A stretch of DNA of 64,000 nucleotides from the NCBI RefSeq assembly GCF_900101295.1, contig NZ_FOIL01000004.1, forward strand, positions 1 to 64,000, in the 5' to 3' direction. Each line of letters begins with the position of its first letter. Position 1 is the first letter of the stretch. Both the position numbers and the translations under genes were made by a program. Of the stretch, positions 25,770 to 35,500 are shown piece by piece. The DNA is from [Clostridium] aminophilum (GTDB lineage Bacteria > Bacillota > Clostridia > Lachnospirales > Lachnospiraceae). Under the pieces are notes generated by a model. That model made no database searches, was not told where the DNA came from, and saw nothing but the letters and a program-made list of their open reading frames with translations.

Positions 25770-25883
25770 AAAACGTGTAAATCCGGTGCTTTCGGTGTAG
25801 AATACAGTCATAGTCCGACAATGAATACCATGACGGGAACATGGATGAGGAGTACCGTTTACCGACGGGGAAGGAAGGCTGAG

Positions 25884-26549
25884 ATGGAAAGACTGACACT
25901 GGAAGAGGCAAAGCGGCTGAATGATACCATGGTTTCGGAGGAATCCCTGAAACTTCATGCGGCCAATGTATCCGCGGCCATGGGTGCGATGGCGGAGCAT
26001 TTCGGGGAGGATAAGGAGCATTGGGAGGCAGTCGGCTATCTTCACGATTACGATTATGAGAAGTATCCGGAAGAGCATCTTCTGCATACCGAAGAGCCGC
26101 TGCGTGCGGCCGGCGTTCCGGAGGAAGATATCCGGGCGATTCTCTGTCACGGTTATACCATCCGGAACAGGGTGAAGCCGGAAACCAACATGGAAAAGAG
26201 TCTTTTCACAGTGGATGAGCTGACCGGAATCGTTCAGGCGGCAGCTCGGATGAGGCCGAACGGCATCATGGATCTGGAAGTGAAGAGTTTTATGAAGAAG
26301 TGGAAGGATAAGAAGTTTGCGGCGAAATGCAACCGCGACCTGATCTTGTCCGGCTGCGCGCTTCTTGAGATGGACATTAGGGATGTGGCTGCGATCGTCA
26401 TTGAGGGAATGAGGGCCCATGCGGAAGAACTTCATCTGATGGGGGTCGCAGTAACGCACCGGCATGTCGGATCCCTGACTCCGGATAAACACGGGGAGCA
26501 AGTTGTCCGGAGTGCCGCGGCAGGATCATTAAAATACACCGCCGGGTGA
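25884..26549 (+). CDS. HD-domain hydrolase
   Basis: A 221-residue cytoplasmic protein of the HD superfamily (COG2316-like). Likely metal ligands are seen in LHAANVSAAM, the HD pair in YLHDYDYEKYP, and CHGYTI. Such proteins hydrolyse nucleotides or phosphate esters, but the substrate here is unknown. ATG 25884 is preceded by AAGGAAGG; the open frame extends upstream without a site. The last 20 residues are not typical of the family and run close to the next promoter. Confidence 0.83.
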   Translation: MERLTLEEAKRLNDTMVSEESLKLHAANVSAAMGAMAEHFGEDKEHWEAVGYLHDYDYEKYPEEHLLHTEEPLRAAGVPEEDIRAILCHGYTIRNRVKPETNMEKSLFTVDELTGIVQAAARMRPNGIMDLEVKSFMKKWKDKKFAAKCNRDLILSGCALLEMDIRDVAAIVIEGMRAHAEELHLMGVAVTHRHVGSLTPDKHGEQVVRSAAAGSLKYTAG

Positions 26550-26580
26550 GCACAAGTGCTCGACCGGTTTGTGGTTTTCG

Positions 26581-26589
26581 TGGTATAAT
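26581..26589 (+). promoter_or_regulatory. Extended -10 promoter for the YitT gene
   Basis: TGGTATAAT at 26581-26589 is a TGn-extended -10 box; there is no good -35. It lies 70 bases before the yitT-type start. Confidence 0.6.
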
Positions 26590-26658
26590 CTATTCTTGCC
26601 GCGCCAGCTTCCGGCATCCGGATCCGGCGCGGAATACAAGAACGAAGGAGTACCACTC

Positions 26659-27510
26659 ATGAACAAAACCTATACCGCGGTCAAAGAGGTCGCGGCGATG
26701 ACAGTGGCAGTGCTGATTATCGCGGCGGCCGTTTTTTTCTTCCTGATTCCAAGCCATGCGTCGGTCAGCAGTATCTCTGGTCTGGCGATCATTCTCTCGA
26801 ATTTTATTCCGTTCCAGATCTCGGCCATCACAATGGCGCTGAACATTCTTCTGCTGATTGTGGGATTCTTTCTCTGCGGAAAAGATTTCGGCGCAAAGAC
26901 CGTCTACACGTCGATCCTGCTTCCGCTGTTTCTTGCCATGTTTGAGCGGATCTTTCCGGATAACGGTTCCATCACGGGCGACGCGTTTCTGGATGTCATC
27001 TGCTATACCTTTACGGTCAGCATCGGCCTCTGTATTCTCTTCAATATGAATGCGTCTTCCGGCGGTCTCGACATTGTCGCGAAGATCATGAACATTTATC
27101 TGCATATTGATCTCGGAAAGGCGATGTCCCTTTCCGGTATGGCGGTTGCCCTCAGCTCGGCCTTTGTCTATGACAAGAAAACCGTGGTCCTCAGCGTGCT
27201 CGGAACGTACCTCAACGGTCTGATTCTGGACCATTTCATCTTCGGACAGACCATCAAGCGCCGGGTATGCATTGTGTCCATGAACAAGGAAGAGGAGATC
27301 CGGCAGTGGATTCTTCACACGCTTCACAGCGGCGCCACCCTCTATGATGCCATCGGCGCGTACAATCTCGAGGTGCACAAGGAGATCATTGCGATCGTGG
27401 ACAAGCCGGAGTATCAGAAACTGATGGCATATCTCCGGAAGACGGATCCCGATGCCTTTGTCACGGTATATAACGTGAGCGAGATTATCTACAAGCCGAA
27501 AGTGTACTAA
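26659..27510 (+). CDS. YitT family membrane protein (DUF161-DUF2179)
   Basis: A 283-residue protein with about five to six transmembrane helices (residues 10-195), then a soluble DUF2179 domain (about 210-283; GATLYDAIGAY, then VTVYNVSEIIY). The pattern NASSGGLDIVAKI in the membrane part is conserved in the family. The function is unresolved; the C-terminal domain is PII-like. Start ATG 26659 has AAGGAG eight bases ahead. It is transcribed from its own extended -10 promoter. A repeated structured element follows before the next gene. Confidence 0.9.
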   Translation: MNKTYTAVKEVAAMTVAVLIIAAAVFFFLIPSHASVSSISGLAIILSNFIPFQISAITMALNILLLIVGFFLCGKDFGAKTVYTSILLPLFLAMFERIFPDNGSITGDAFLDVICYTFTVSIGLCILFNMNASSGGLDIVAKIMNIYLHIDLGKAMSLSGMAVALSSAFVYDKKTVVLSVLGTYLNGLILDHFIFGQTIKRRVCIVSMNKEEEIRQWILHTLHSGATLYDAIGAYNLEVHKEIIAIVDKPEYQKLMAYLRKTDPDAFVTVYNVSEIIYKPKVY

Positions 27511-27600
27511 TTTAACGCGAATCATGGTATCATGAGAGTAGTATGATGAGTTTGAAAGGTCATTCTTCGGATTTGGGATACGCGGATCAGGGCGTTCCAC

Positions 27601-27660
27601 GGCCGGATTATCGCTGTGAGGCAGCAATTACCTTTGAAAATCCCTGCCATTTGCCGGAGA
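27601..27660 (+). ncRNA. Candidate structured RNA element, copy 1 (degenerate)
   Basis: The core GGATTATC (27605-27612), GCTGT-GAG-GCAGC (27613-27625) and GAAAATCC (27636-27643) matches the element at 39656-39694. The inner stem is kept by a G-T pair, and the middle stem has one A-A mismatch. The long outer stem of the other copy is not kept here. It lies in the 252-base gap between yitT and a DUF5684 gene. A small peptide reading (PDYRCEAAITFENPC) is an alternative. Confidence 0.4.
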
Positions 27661-27762
27661 CACGAAGAGACACGGAGATCACAGGGGCTCTTTCGCGGAT
27701 TTGCCTGACGGCTCGTGACGCAGCCCTGAGGAGAGAATGACAGGACATGCCGGAGGTGCTTT

Positions 27763-28368
27763 ATGAATATCATACCTGGAGGATCCTTTGCCGGCATAAC
27801 CGCAGCAGAGGCATTTACAATGGCGAGGGCGATTCTGCCGGAACTGGCGATCGCACTGCTGTTTATCTATATCGCAAAGTGGAAAATCTTCCGCAGAGCC
27901 GGTTTTGCGGGATGGAAGTGCCTGATTCCGTTTTACGGCGGGTATCTGACCTACAAGATCGGATGGAGAGGAAAATATTACTGGTACAGCGTTGCCATGA
28001 CGGTTCTGATGCTGGCGAATCATGTGATGATCAACCCCAAAGGAAGCCTGTATCTGACGGTGCTCCAGGCGGTCATCGATTTTGTGACCATCGCACTGAA
28101 CATCGGAATCTATCCGATGCTTGCCGTCAGGTTTGATTACAAACTGTTCTTTATGATCGGCTCCCTTCTCTTTACCGAGGCGTTTCTTCTGTTTATCGCC
28201 TGGGGGAAACACGCCTATTCCGGCAATCCCGAAGAGGGCATCGCACCGGAACCGGGTTACTGCGCTCCGGCGGAGCCTTCCGGGAGACGCCGGCTGGAAG
28301 ACGACGATGACGATGATTTTTACGATGATGATGACGGAGGACACGGCGGCATATGGCCCTGGAACTGA
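27763..28368 (+). CDS. DUF5684-type membrane protein with acidic tail
   Basis: A 201-residue protein with about five hydrophobic helices (residues 15-150). It contains the pattern FAGWKCLIPFYGGYLTYKIG found in DUF5684 proteins, sometimes seen near signal peptidases. The cytoplasmic tail is unusual: a run of Asp (DDDDDDFYDDDD) followed by Gly and Trp residues. The start has GGAGG about seven bases ahead. Its last 16 bases overlap the helicase gene, so the two are probably co-translated. Function is unknown. Confidence 0.75.
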   Translation: MNIIPGGSFAGITAAEAFTMARAILPELAIALLFIYIAKWKIFRRAGFAGWKCLIPFYGGYLTYKIGWRGKYYWYSVAMTVLMLANHVMINPKGSLYLTVLQAVIDFVTIALNIGIYPMLAVRFDYKLFFMIGSLLFTEAFLLFIAWGKHAYSGNPEEGIAPEPGYCAPAEPSGRRRLEDDDDDDFYDDDDGGHGGIWPWN

Positions 28369-30815
28369 ATGACAGATCGGTGCGGATTTCTGTCCGGAGA
28401 CTGGTGGAGTTTCTTCTCAGGTCCGGCGACCTCGACAATCGGATTACCGGCGCGGCGAAGGTCGATGCGATGGCCGAGGGAAGCCGGATTCACCGGAAAA
28501 TTCAGAAAGCTCAGAGGGCGGAATACCGTGCCGAGGTTCCGCTGAAACAGACCTTTGTCCGGGCGGGATTTGACATTACGGTGGAAGGCCGTGCGGACGG
28601 AATCTTTCCCCATGACGGACACGAAATAATTGATGAGATCAAGGGTGTTTACACAGATGTCCTTGCGATGGAGGCACCGGTTCCGGTGCACCTTGCGCAG
28701 GCAAAGTGTTACGCCCTTTTTTATGCGATGGATCAGGATCTCGCGGAAGTGGGTGTCCGCATGACTTACTGCAACCTGGATGCGGAAGAGGAGATCCGGT
28801 TTTTTGAAGAGAGTTATTCTGTTCCGGCACTGGCGGAGTGGTTTGAGGATATCCTCTCACAGCTTCTTCGCTGGGTGGAATATCTGTATGAGGCGCGGAT
28901 GGCGCGAAATGCGTCCATTCGTCCGTTGGAATTCCCCTTTCCGTACCGGAATGGACAGCGGGATCTGGCGGTTTCGGTATACCGGACCGCGGAGAGGGAA
29001 CGAAGGCTCTTTATTCAGGCACCCACCGGAATCGGAAAGACCATGTCGGTTCTCTATCCCAGCGTCAAGGCGGTGGGGGAGGGACTGGCGGACCGGATTT
29101 TTTATCTGACGGCAAAGACGATCACGCGCACGGCGGCAGAGGAGGCGCTGCGGACACTCCGGGAAAAAGGGCTTTCTTTTTCTTCCGTTACGCTGACGGC
29201 AAAGGAGAAAATGTGCATTCTCGAAAAGCCGGACTGCAACCCGGTGTCCTGCCCGAGAGCAAAGGGGCATTTTGACCGCGTGGGAGAAGCGGTTTATGAT
29301 GTGATCACCCATGAGAAGGAGATCACGAGGGACGTGATTCTGACATATGCGGAAAAACATCAGGTCTGCCCCTTTGAGTTTTCGCTGGATATCACGGATT
29401 TCTGCGACGGGATCATCGGGGATTACAATTACGCCTTTGATCCCGATGTCCGTCTTGCCCGCTTTTTTGCGGATGCGCCGAAGGAAAAATACATTTTTCT
29501 GATCGATGAGGCTCATAATCTTCCGGCCAGGGCCAGGGAAATGTACAGCGCGTCATTGACGAAAGAGGACATTCTTGCCGCCAAGCGGCTTTTCGGGAAA
29601 AAGAAAACCAGGCTCACCAGGGATCTGGACAGCCTCAACCGGAGAATGCTGGAATTGAAGCGCTGCTGCACGGAAGAGTTCACTGCGGTCGATGACATTG
29701 CCGATCTGATCGGGGATGCGGATACACTCTATTCGTCGATGCAGAAATACGCCGATCAGCATCCGGAATTTGAGGGGCGGGATGCGTTCATGGAGTTCTA
29801 TTTCGAACTCCGGTCGTTCCTGAATACGTGGTCGCTGGTGGATGAACACTACCGGATCTATTCGGAGATTGACCGGGAGGGGAAGTTCGTCGTCCGTCTG
29901 TTCTGCGTGAATCCGGTCAGGAATCTGGGGAACTGTCTGGAACAGGCATCCGCGGTGGTTTTTTTCTCGGCGACACTCATCCCCCTTCCCTACTACCGGG
30001 AACTGCTGAGCAATCAGGAGGAAGATTACACCGTCTATGTGAATTCGCCGTTTCCGCAGGAAAACCGGCTGCTTCTTCTGGGAAATGATGTGACGAGCCG
30101 TTACCGGAGACGCGGGGAGGACGAGTACCGGAAGATCGCAGAATACATCCGGACGGTTGTGCGGGCAAAGAGAGGAAATTATATCGTCTTTTTCCCGTCC
30201 TATTTCTTTATGGAGCAGGTAGCCGATGCATTCGGCGATGAGACCGATACGGAGATTGTTCTGCAGAGCCGTTCCATGGGAGAACAGGATCGGGAAGCGT
30301 TTCTGCAGGCCTTCGAGGAAGAACGGACCGGAAGCTTTGCGGCGTTCTGCGTGATGGGCGGAATCTTTTCGGAGGGGATCGATCTGACGGAAGAACGGCT
30401 CATCGGAACGGTGATCGTGGGAACGGGACTTCCGATGGTGTGCACGGAGCAGAAAGTATTGCAGGAGTATTTCGACCGGGACGGCAAAAGCGGTTTTGCG
30501 TTTGCCTATCAGTATCCGGGGATGACAAAGGTTCTGCAGGCAGCAGGGCGCGTGATCAGGACCATGAAGGACCGGGGAGTGATCGTTCTTCTGGATGACC
30601 GGTTTACCCATTACGAATACCGGGCCATGTTCCCGAGAGAGTGGAACGACGCAAAGATCGTCCATATCCGCAATATCGGGGAATATCTGGAACGGTTCTG
30701 GCGGGGATGGGAACGGAAGGACGGAAGAAACGGAAAGGACGGGTCGGAGGAGCCGGATAGAGTGGGATCCGCGGCGGAAGAAATCGAGTATGTGCCGTTT
30801 GAGGAACCGGTATGA
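28353..30815 (+). CDS. DinG/Rad3-type iron-sulphur helicase fused to a PD-(D/E)XK nuclease-like domain
   Basis: An 820-residue protein. Residues about 1-170 look like a Cas4/RecB-type PD-(D/E)XK nuclease: GRADGIF, IIDEIKGVY and QAKCYAL supply the Asp, Glu-x-Lys and Gln motifs. The rest is a superfamily 2 helicase of the XPD/DinG group: Walker A in APTGIGKT (about 222), DEAH (about 384), and GRVIRTMKDRGVIVLLDDR near the end. Four cysteines at about 288, 295, 300 and 339 fit the 4Fe-4S site of this group. It should unwind and perhaps cut DNA at repair or recombination structures. It overlaps the previous gene by 16 bases and is followed by a separate promoter. Confidence 0.88.
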   Translation: MALELNDRSVRISVRRLVEFLLRSGDLDNRITGAAKVDAMAEGSRIHRKIQKAQRAEYRAEVPLKQTFVRAGFDITVEGRADGIFPHDGHEIIDEIKGVYTDVLAMEAPVPVHLAQAKCYALFYAMDQDLAEVGVRMTYCNLDAEEEIRFFEESYSVPALAEWFEDILSQLLRWVEYLYEARMARNASIRPLEFPFPYRNGQRDLAVSVYRTAERERRLFIQAPTGIGKTMSVLYPSVKAVGEGLADRIFYLTAKTITRTAAEEALRTLREKGLSFSSVTLTAKEKMCILEKPDCNPVSCPRAKGHFDRVGEAVYDVITHEKEITRDVILTYAEKHQVCPFEFSLDITDFCDGIIGDYNYAFDPDVRLARFFADAPKEKYIFLIDEAHNLPARAREMYSASLTKEDILAAKRLFGKKKTRLTRDLDSLNRRMLELKRCCTEEFTAVDDIADLIGDADTLYSSMQKYADQHPEFEGRDAFMEFYFELRSFLNTWSLVDEHYRIYSEIDREGKFVVRLFCVNPVRNLGNCLEQASAVVFFSATLIPLPYYRELLSNQEEDYTVYVNSPFPQENRLLLLGNDVTSRYRRRGEDEYRKIAEYIRTVVRAKRGNYIVFFPSYFFMEQVADAFGDETDTEIVLQSRSMGEQDREAFLQAFEEERTGSFAAFCVMGGIFSEGIDLTEERLIGTVIVGTGLPMVCTEQKVLQEYFDRDGKSGFAFAYQYPGMTKVLQAAGRVIRTMKDRGVIVLLDDRFTHYEYRAMFPREWNDAKIVHIRNIGEYLERFWRGWERKDGRNGKDGSEEPDRVGSAAEEIEYVPFEEPV

Positions 30816-30839
30816 GATCCGTGACGGGACGATTGCAAG

Positions 30840-30868
30840 TTGCAAATAACGCCGGAATGTAGTATAAA
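30840..30868 (+). promoter_or_regulatory. Strong sigma-A promoter
   Basis: TTGCAA at 30840-30845, 17-base spacer, TATAAA at 30863-30868, about 36 bases before the sigma-like gene. Confidence 0.75.
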
Positions 30869-30904
30869 GTACCTCGACGGCAGAAACGAAATGAGGAATC
30901 AGGA

Positions 30905-31573
30905 ATGTCAGTAAGAAACGAAAACAATGAGCAGACACTGGAGGAATTTGTTCAGGAGCTTGCTCAGAATGACGATATTTATGAGCCGGAGAAGATGACC
31001 GGGGAAGACTTTTTCAAGATGTATCTCGAGGAGCTGAAGGATGTTCCGAAGCTTGGCCTCGAAGAAGAGAAAGAGATTCTTGACCGGATTCAGAACGGTA
31101 CCGCCGGAAAAAACGACACCCGGAGACTGACAGAGGGAAAACTGTCGGCTGCGCTCCGGATCGCGAGAACGTTCGAGAATCAGGGCGTTCATATCAACGA
31201 TCTGGTGCAGGAGGCGAGCGTTGCCGTTCTGATGGCGGCAGCAGAGTACGAGGGCGGCGATTTTGACGAACAGATGGAGAAGAAGATCCGCGAGAGTCTG
31301 GAGGCTCTGATCGAAGAGCAGAAGCGCGAGAAGACCATCGAAGAGGATATGAGAGCCAGAGTCAATGTCCTGAAGGATATTTCTGCCGCCATGGCGAAGG
31401 AGCTTGACCGTGCTCCGACCGTTCCGGAACTGGCAGAGAAGATGAAGATGACCGAGGATGAGATCCGCGGTATCATGAAGGAAATGCTGAATGCCATGAG
31501 TGTCAAAAGCGCAGAGGGGCAGGCAGATCTCTACGGCGGCGGCCAGAGTCCGTCCGGCAATCAGGAAGAATAA
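30905..31573 (+). CDS. Sigma-70-like protein lacking the DNA-binding part of region 2 and region 4
   Basis: A 222-residue acidic protein related to group 1-3 sigma factors. The segment FFKMYLEELKDVPKLGLEEE resembles region 1.2, LRIARTFENQGVHINDLVQEA resembles the core-binding start of region 2, and AKELDRAPTVPELAEKMKMT resembles region 3. The usual region 2.3-2.4 stretch that melts and reads the -10 box is missing, and the protein ends before a region 4. It may bind RNA polymerase or a partner without acting as a normal sigma factor. It has its own strong promoter and GAGGAAT upstream of the start. Confidence 0.75.
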   Translation: MSVRNENNEQTLEEFVQELAQNDDIYEPEKMTGEDFFKMYLEELKDVPKLGLEEEKEILDRIQNGTAGKNDTRRLTEGKLSAALRIARTFENQGVHINDLVQEASVAVLMAAAEYEGGDFDEQMEKKIRESLEALIEEQKREKTIEEDMRARVNVLKDISAAMAKELDRAPTVPELAEKMKMTEDEIRGIMKEMLNAMSVKSAEGQADLYGGGQSPSGNQEE

Positions 31574-31681
31574 GGAATAGCGGAAGCAGTCAGAATGTTC
31601 CGGTTCGGCAAGAACCCGGGACATTTTGGCTGCTGTTTTTCGAGGGAAACAAGTGAAAGCCTGGCAAGGAGAACAGGACAA

Positions 31682-32374
31682 ATGTTTTTTTATTTATTGC
31701 GCCACGGTCAGACTGACTGGAATATACAGAAAAAAGTTCAGGGCAGAACCGATATCCCGCTCAATGGAGCCGGAATCCGTCAGGCGGAAAAAATGGCGGA
31801 GGCGATGGACGGGATTCCCCTGTGCGGGATCTGGGCGAGCACGCTGGTGCGCGCAGCCGAGACGGCGGAAATCCTTCAGAAACGCCGGGAAAAACGGGGC
31901 GAAGAGATCCGCCTTGTGCTTCTTCCGGAACTGAAGGAGGTGGCGTTCGGCGACTGGGAAGGAAAAACACTGAAAGAAGTGGAGAAGCTTTTCCCGGAAG
32001 ACTATCACCGCTGGACCGAAAATCCGGCGTTTCAGACGCCGACCGGCGGCGAGAAGAGAGAGGAACTGACAAAACGGGCGGCGGACGCGGTGGAGAAGAT
32101 GGTAAAGAGCCTGAAGGACTCCGGAAAAGCGGGTAAGAAAGACGCAGCAGCGATCGTTGCCCACGGCGGTATTCTGGTCTATGTCATCGCGTACCTTCTC
32201 CGGAAGGAGACCGAGCGCCGCGAGATCATCGTGGAAAATGCAAGCATCACGAAGGTGGAGTACGATCCCGAAACCGGGACCGGACGTCTCGTCTTCATGA
32301 ATGATATATCCCATCTGTCACAGGATGAGAGGACACCATGGAAAGCGGATTTGCGGAAAAAGGAGGGAGAATAA
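31682..32374 (+). CDS. Histidine phosphatase family protein (phosphoglycerate-mutase-like)
   Basis: A 230-residue enzyme with the RHG motif (LLRHGQTDWN) at the N-terminus, the second arginine in STLVRAAETAEI, the acid in LKEVAFGDWEG and the second histidine in IVAHGGILV. These make the phosphohistidine pocket. It could be a cofactor-dependent mutase, a broad phosphatase or CobC-like alpha-ribazole phosphatase; the cobalamin operon 17 kb away makes the last worth testing, but nothing here proves it. Start ATG 31682 is preceded by AAGGAG. The upstream open frame has no site. Confidence 0.88.
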   Translation: MFFYLLRHGQTDWNIQKKVQGRTDIPLNGAGIRQAEKMAEAMDGIPLCGIWASTLVRAAETAEILQKRREKRGEEIRLVLLPELKEVAFGDWEGKTLKEVEKLFPEDYHRWTENPAFQTPTGGEKREELTKRAADAVEKMVKSLKDSGKAGKKDAAAIVAHGGILVYVIAYLLRKETERREIIVENASITKVEYDPETGTGRLVFMNDISHLSQDERTPWKADLRKKEGE

Positions 32375-32554
32375 TACATTTTTTATGTGGTAAAACATAA
32401 GACAATTCAGAGAAAAAAGTGACAAAATGATCATGCTCTACAGAATTTTATCGGATTAAAAAACAATATCCGATTTCACAAAACTATGCTATATTACGAT
32501 GAGAAAGTGATCACCAGCAGACCGGCGAAAAGCCGGAAGAAAGGCAGGAACAAA

Positions 32555-35500
32555 ATGAGCGTTAAGCGCGTGTTTGTCGAGAAGAAACCGGGATTCAATG
32601 TCAGATCCATGGAGCTCGCGGAAGAGATCAGAAGCTATCTGAACATCACCACGGTAACGAAAGTCCGGGAGCTGATCCGGTATGACATGGAAAATGTCTC
32701 CGATGAAGTATATGGACAGGCGCTGAAAACCATTTTCTCCGAGCCGCCCATCGACACCGTCTATGAGGAAGAATTCCCGCATGAGGAAAGCGACATCATC
32801 TTCACCGTCGAGGCGCTGCCGGGACAGTTTGACCAGAGAGCGGATTCCGCGGAGCAGTGCGTAAAGCTTCTCAAAAATGATGAAAATCCGGTGATCCGCA
32901 CCGCGACCGCCTATGTTCTGTCCGGAACACTGGACGAGACGCAGCTGGCTGCCGTCAAGTCACTGGTAATCAATCCGGTCGACTCGAGAGAAGATAAAAA
33001 TCCGAAGCCGGAAACGCTGGTGCAGAAGTTCGAGGAACCGGCGGATGTCGAGATTCTTGTCGGGTTCCGTGACGAGAGCGATGAGGATTTCAAACGCCGC
33101 TACGATTCCCTGAATCTTGCGATGACCTACCGCGATTTCCTCTTTATCCGCGATTATTTCCGGAATGAGGAGAAGCGCGATCCGTCCATCACCGAGATCC
33201 GTGTTCTCGATACCTACTGGTCCGATCACTGCCGTCATACCACATTTTCCACGGAACTCAAGGACGTTGAATTCACGAAGGGTGATTACAACGACGCGAT
33301 GGAGAAGACCTGGAAAATGTACCAGGATGACTTTGAGGAAATCTACAGCGGCAGAGATGACAAATATCACTGTCTGATGGACATGGCCTGCCTTGCGGCC
33401 AAAAAGCTGAAGAGAGAGGGGAAACTTACCGATCAGGAAGAGTCGGAGGAGATCAATGCCTGCAGCATCATCGTTCCGGTGATGATCGACGGCGAGGAAG
33501 AAGAGTGGCTGATCAACTTCAAGAATGAGACGCACAACCATCCGACCGAGATCGAGCCTTTCGGCGGAGCGGCAACCTGTCTCGGCGGTGCGATCCGTGA
33601 CCCGCTGTCCGGCCGTACTTATGTATACCAGGCAATGCGCATCACCGGCGCGGCGGATCCGACCAGACCGCTCTCGGAGACCATGAAGGGCAAGCTTCCG
33701 CAGAAGAAGATCTGCCGTGACGCGGCAAGAGGATATTCTTCCTATGGAAACCAGATCGGTCTTGCCACCGGTTATGTAAAGGAAATCTATCATCCGAACT
33801 TTGCGGCAAAACGCATGGAACTCGGCGCGGTTATGGCTGCGGCACCGAGAGCGAACGTGACCCGCGCCACATCCGATCCGGGGGATGTGATCGTTCTTCT
33901 CGGCGGACGTACCGGCCGTGACGGAATCGGCGGCGCTACCGGCGCGTCCAAGGCACACACCGAGGAATCCATTGACACCTGCGGGGCAGAGGTTCAGAAG
34001 GGCAATGCGCCGACCGAGCGCAAGCTTCAGAGACTCTTCCGCCGTCCGGAAGTCAGTGTGATCATCAAGAAGTGCAACGACTTCGGTGCAGGCGGTGTAT
34101 CGGTTGCGATCGGTGAGCTTGCGGCTGGTCTGGATATCGATCTCGACAAGGTTCCGAAGAAATATGCCGGCCTCGACGGAACAGAGCTTGCCATCTCCGA
34201 GTCCCAGGAGCGTATGGCGCTGGTGGTTTCTCCGGAGAATGTGGATAAAATGCTGCAGTATGCGGCGGAGGAGAATCTGGAAGCGGTTCCGGTTGCGGTT
34301 GTGACCGAGGATCCGAGACTGGTTCTCAAGTGGAGAGGAAAGACCATCGTTGACCTCAGCCGTGCGTTCCTTGACACCAACGGTGCGCATCAGGAGACGA
34401 AGGTTATCGTCGAGGTTCCGACGAGCGAGGGCAGCCCGTTCGGCAGAAAGCCGGTATCTGATGTGAAGAAGACATGGCTTTCCATGCTTTCTTCCCTGAA
34501 TGTATGTTCCCAGAAGGGCTTAGTGGAAATGTTCGACTCCACCATCGGCGATGCGACGATCGAGATGCCGTACGGCGGTCTCCATCAGATGACGGAGACA
34601 CAGGCCATGCTGGCAAAACTTCCGACCGGAAGCCGCAAGTGCGACGCGGTTACCATGATGGCCTACGGCTATGATCCGTATCTGTCCAACTGGAGCCCGT
34701 ATCACGGCGCCCAGTTCGCCGTTCTGGATTCCGTGGCGAAGATCGTGGCAAACGGCGGTGATTTCCGTAAGATCCATTTCACCTATCAGGAATATTTCAA
34801 GAAGATGACTGGTGATCCGGCACGCTGGGGCGCACCGTTCTCCGCACTTCTCGGCGCATATGAGTCACAGAATGCGCTGGGCCTTGGCTCCATCGGCGGA
34901 AAGGATTCTTCCTCCGGAAGCTTTGAGGATGAGGCGGGAGAGATCAATGTTCCGAACACTCTGGTCTCCTTCGCGGTCGATGTCACGGACACGAGGCATG
35001 TGGTTACGCCGGAGTTCAAGAAAGCGGGCAGCGTGATCGTCCGCTGCCGTGCAGAGCGTGACGGAAACGATCTTCCGATGTATGACCGCATCATGGATGC
35101 GTACGACATGGTTCACATGGACATGAGCCAGGGACGCATCATTTCCGCGTACGCGGTCGGAGCAAACGGCCCGGCGGAAGCGGTGTCCAAGATGGCCTTC
35201 GGCAACGAGTTCGGCGTCCGGATCAGGGATTCCGTCGATGCGGCAGATTTCTTTGCACCGGCGTGGGGCGATCTCGTCTGCGAGGTTCCGGCCGGTATGG
35301 TGGAGGAGCTGGCCGGCGACTATGAGGTGATCGGTGAAGTGACCGATGACGGAACCTTTGTCTTCGGCGATGTCGTGATCACCATGGAAGAGGCTCTCGC
35401 AAACTGGACCGGTACACTGGAAAAAGTTTATCCGACTCATACGGACCGGAAGCCGGTTCCGGTGAGAGACGATGAGTACCGGACCGACAAAATCTATATC

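Noticed and set aside
27543-27740. A 65-codon open frame between yitT and the DUF5684 gene
   Set aside because: Start without a good ribosome site; similarity to the 39.65 kb element is explained at least as well by RNA pairing. Kept only as an alternative reading.
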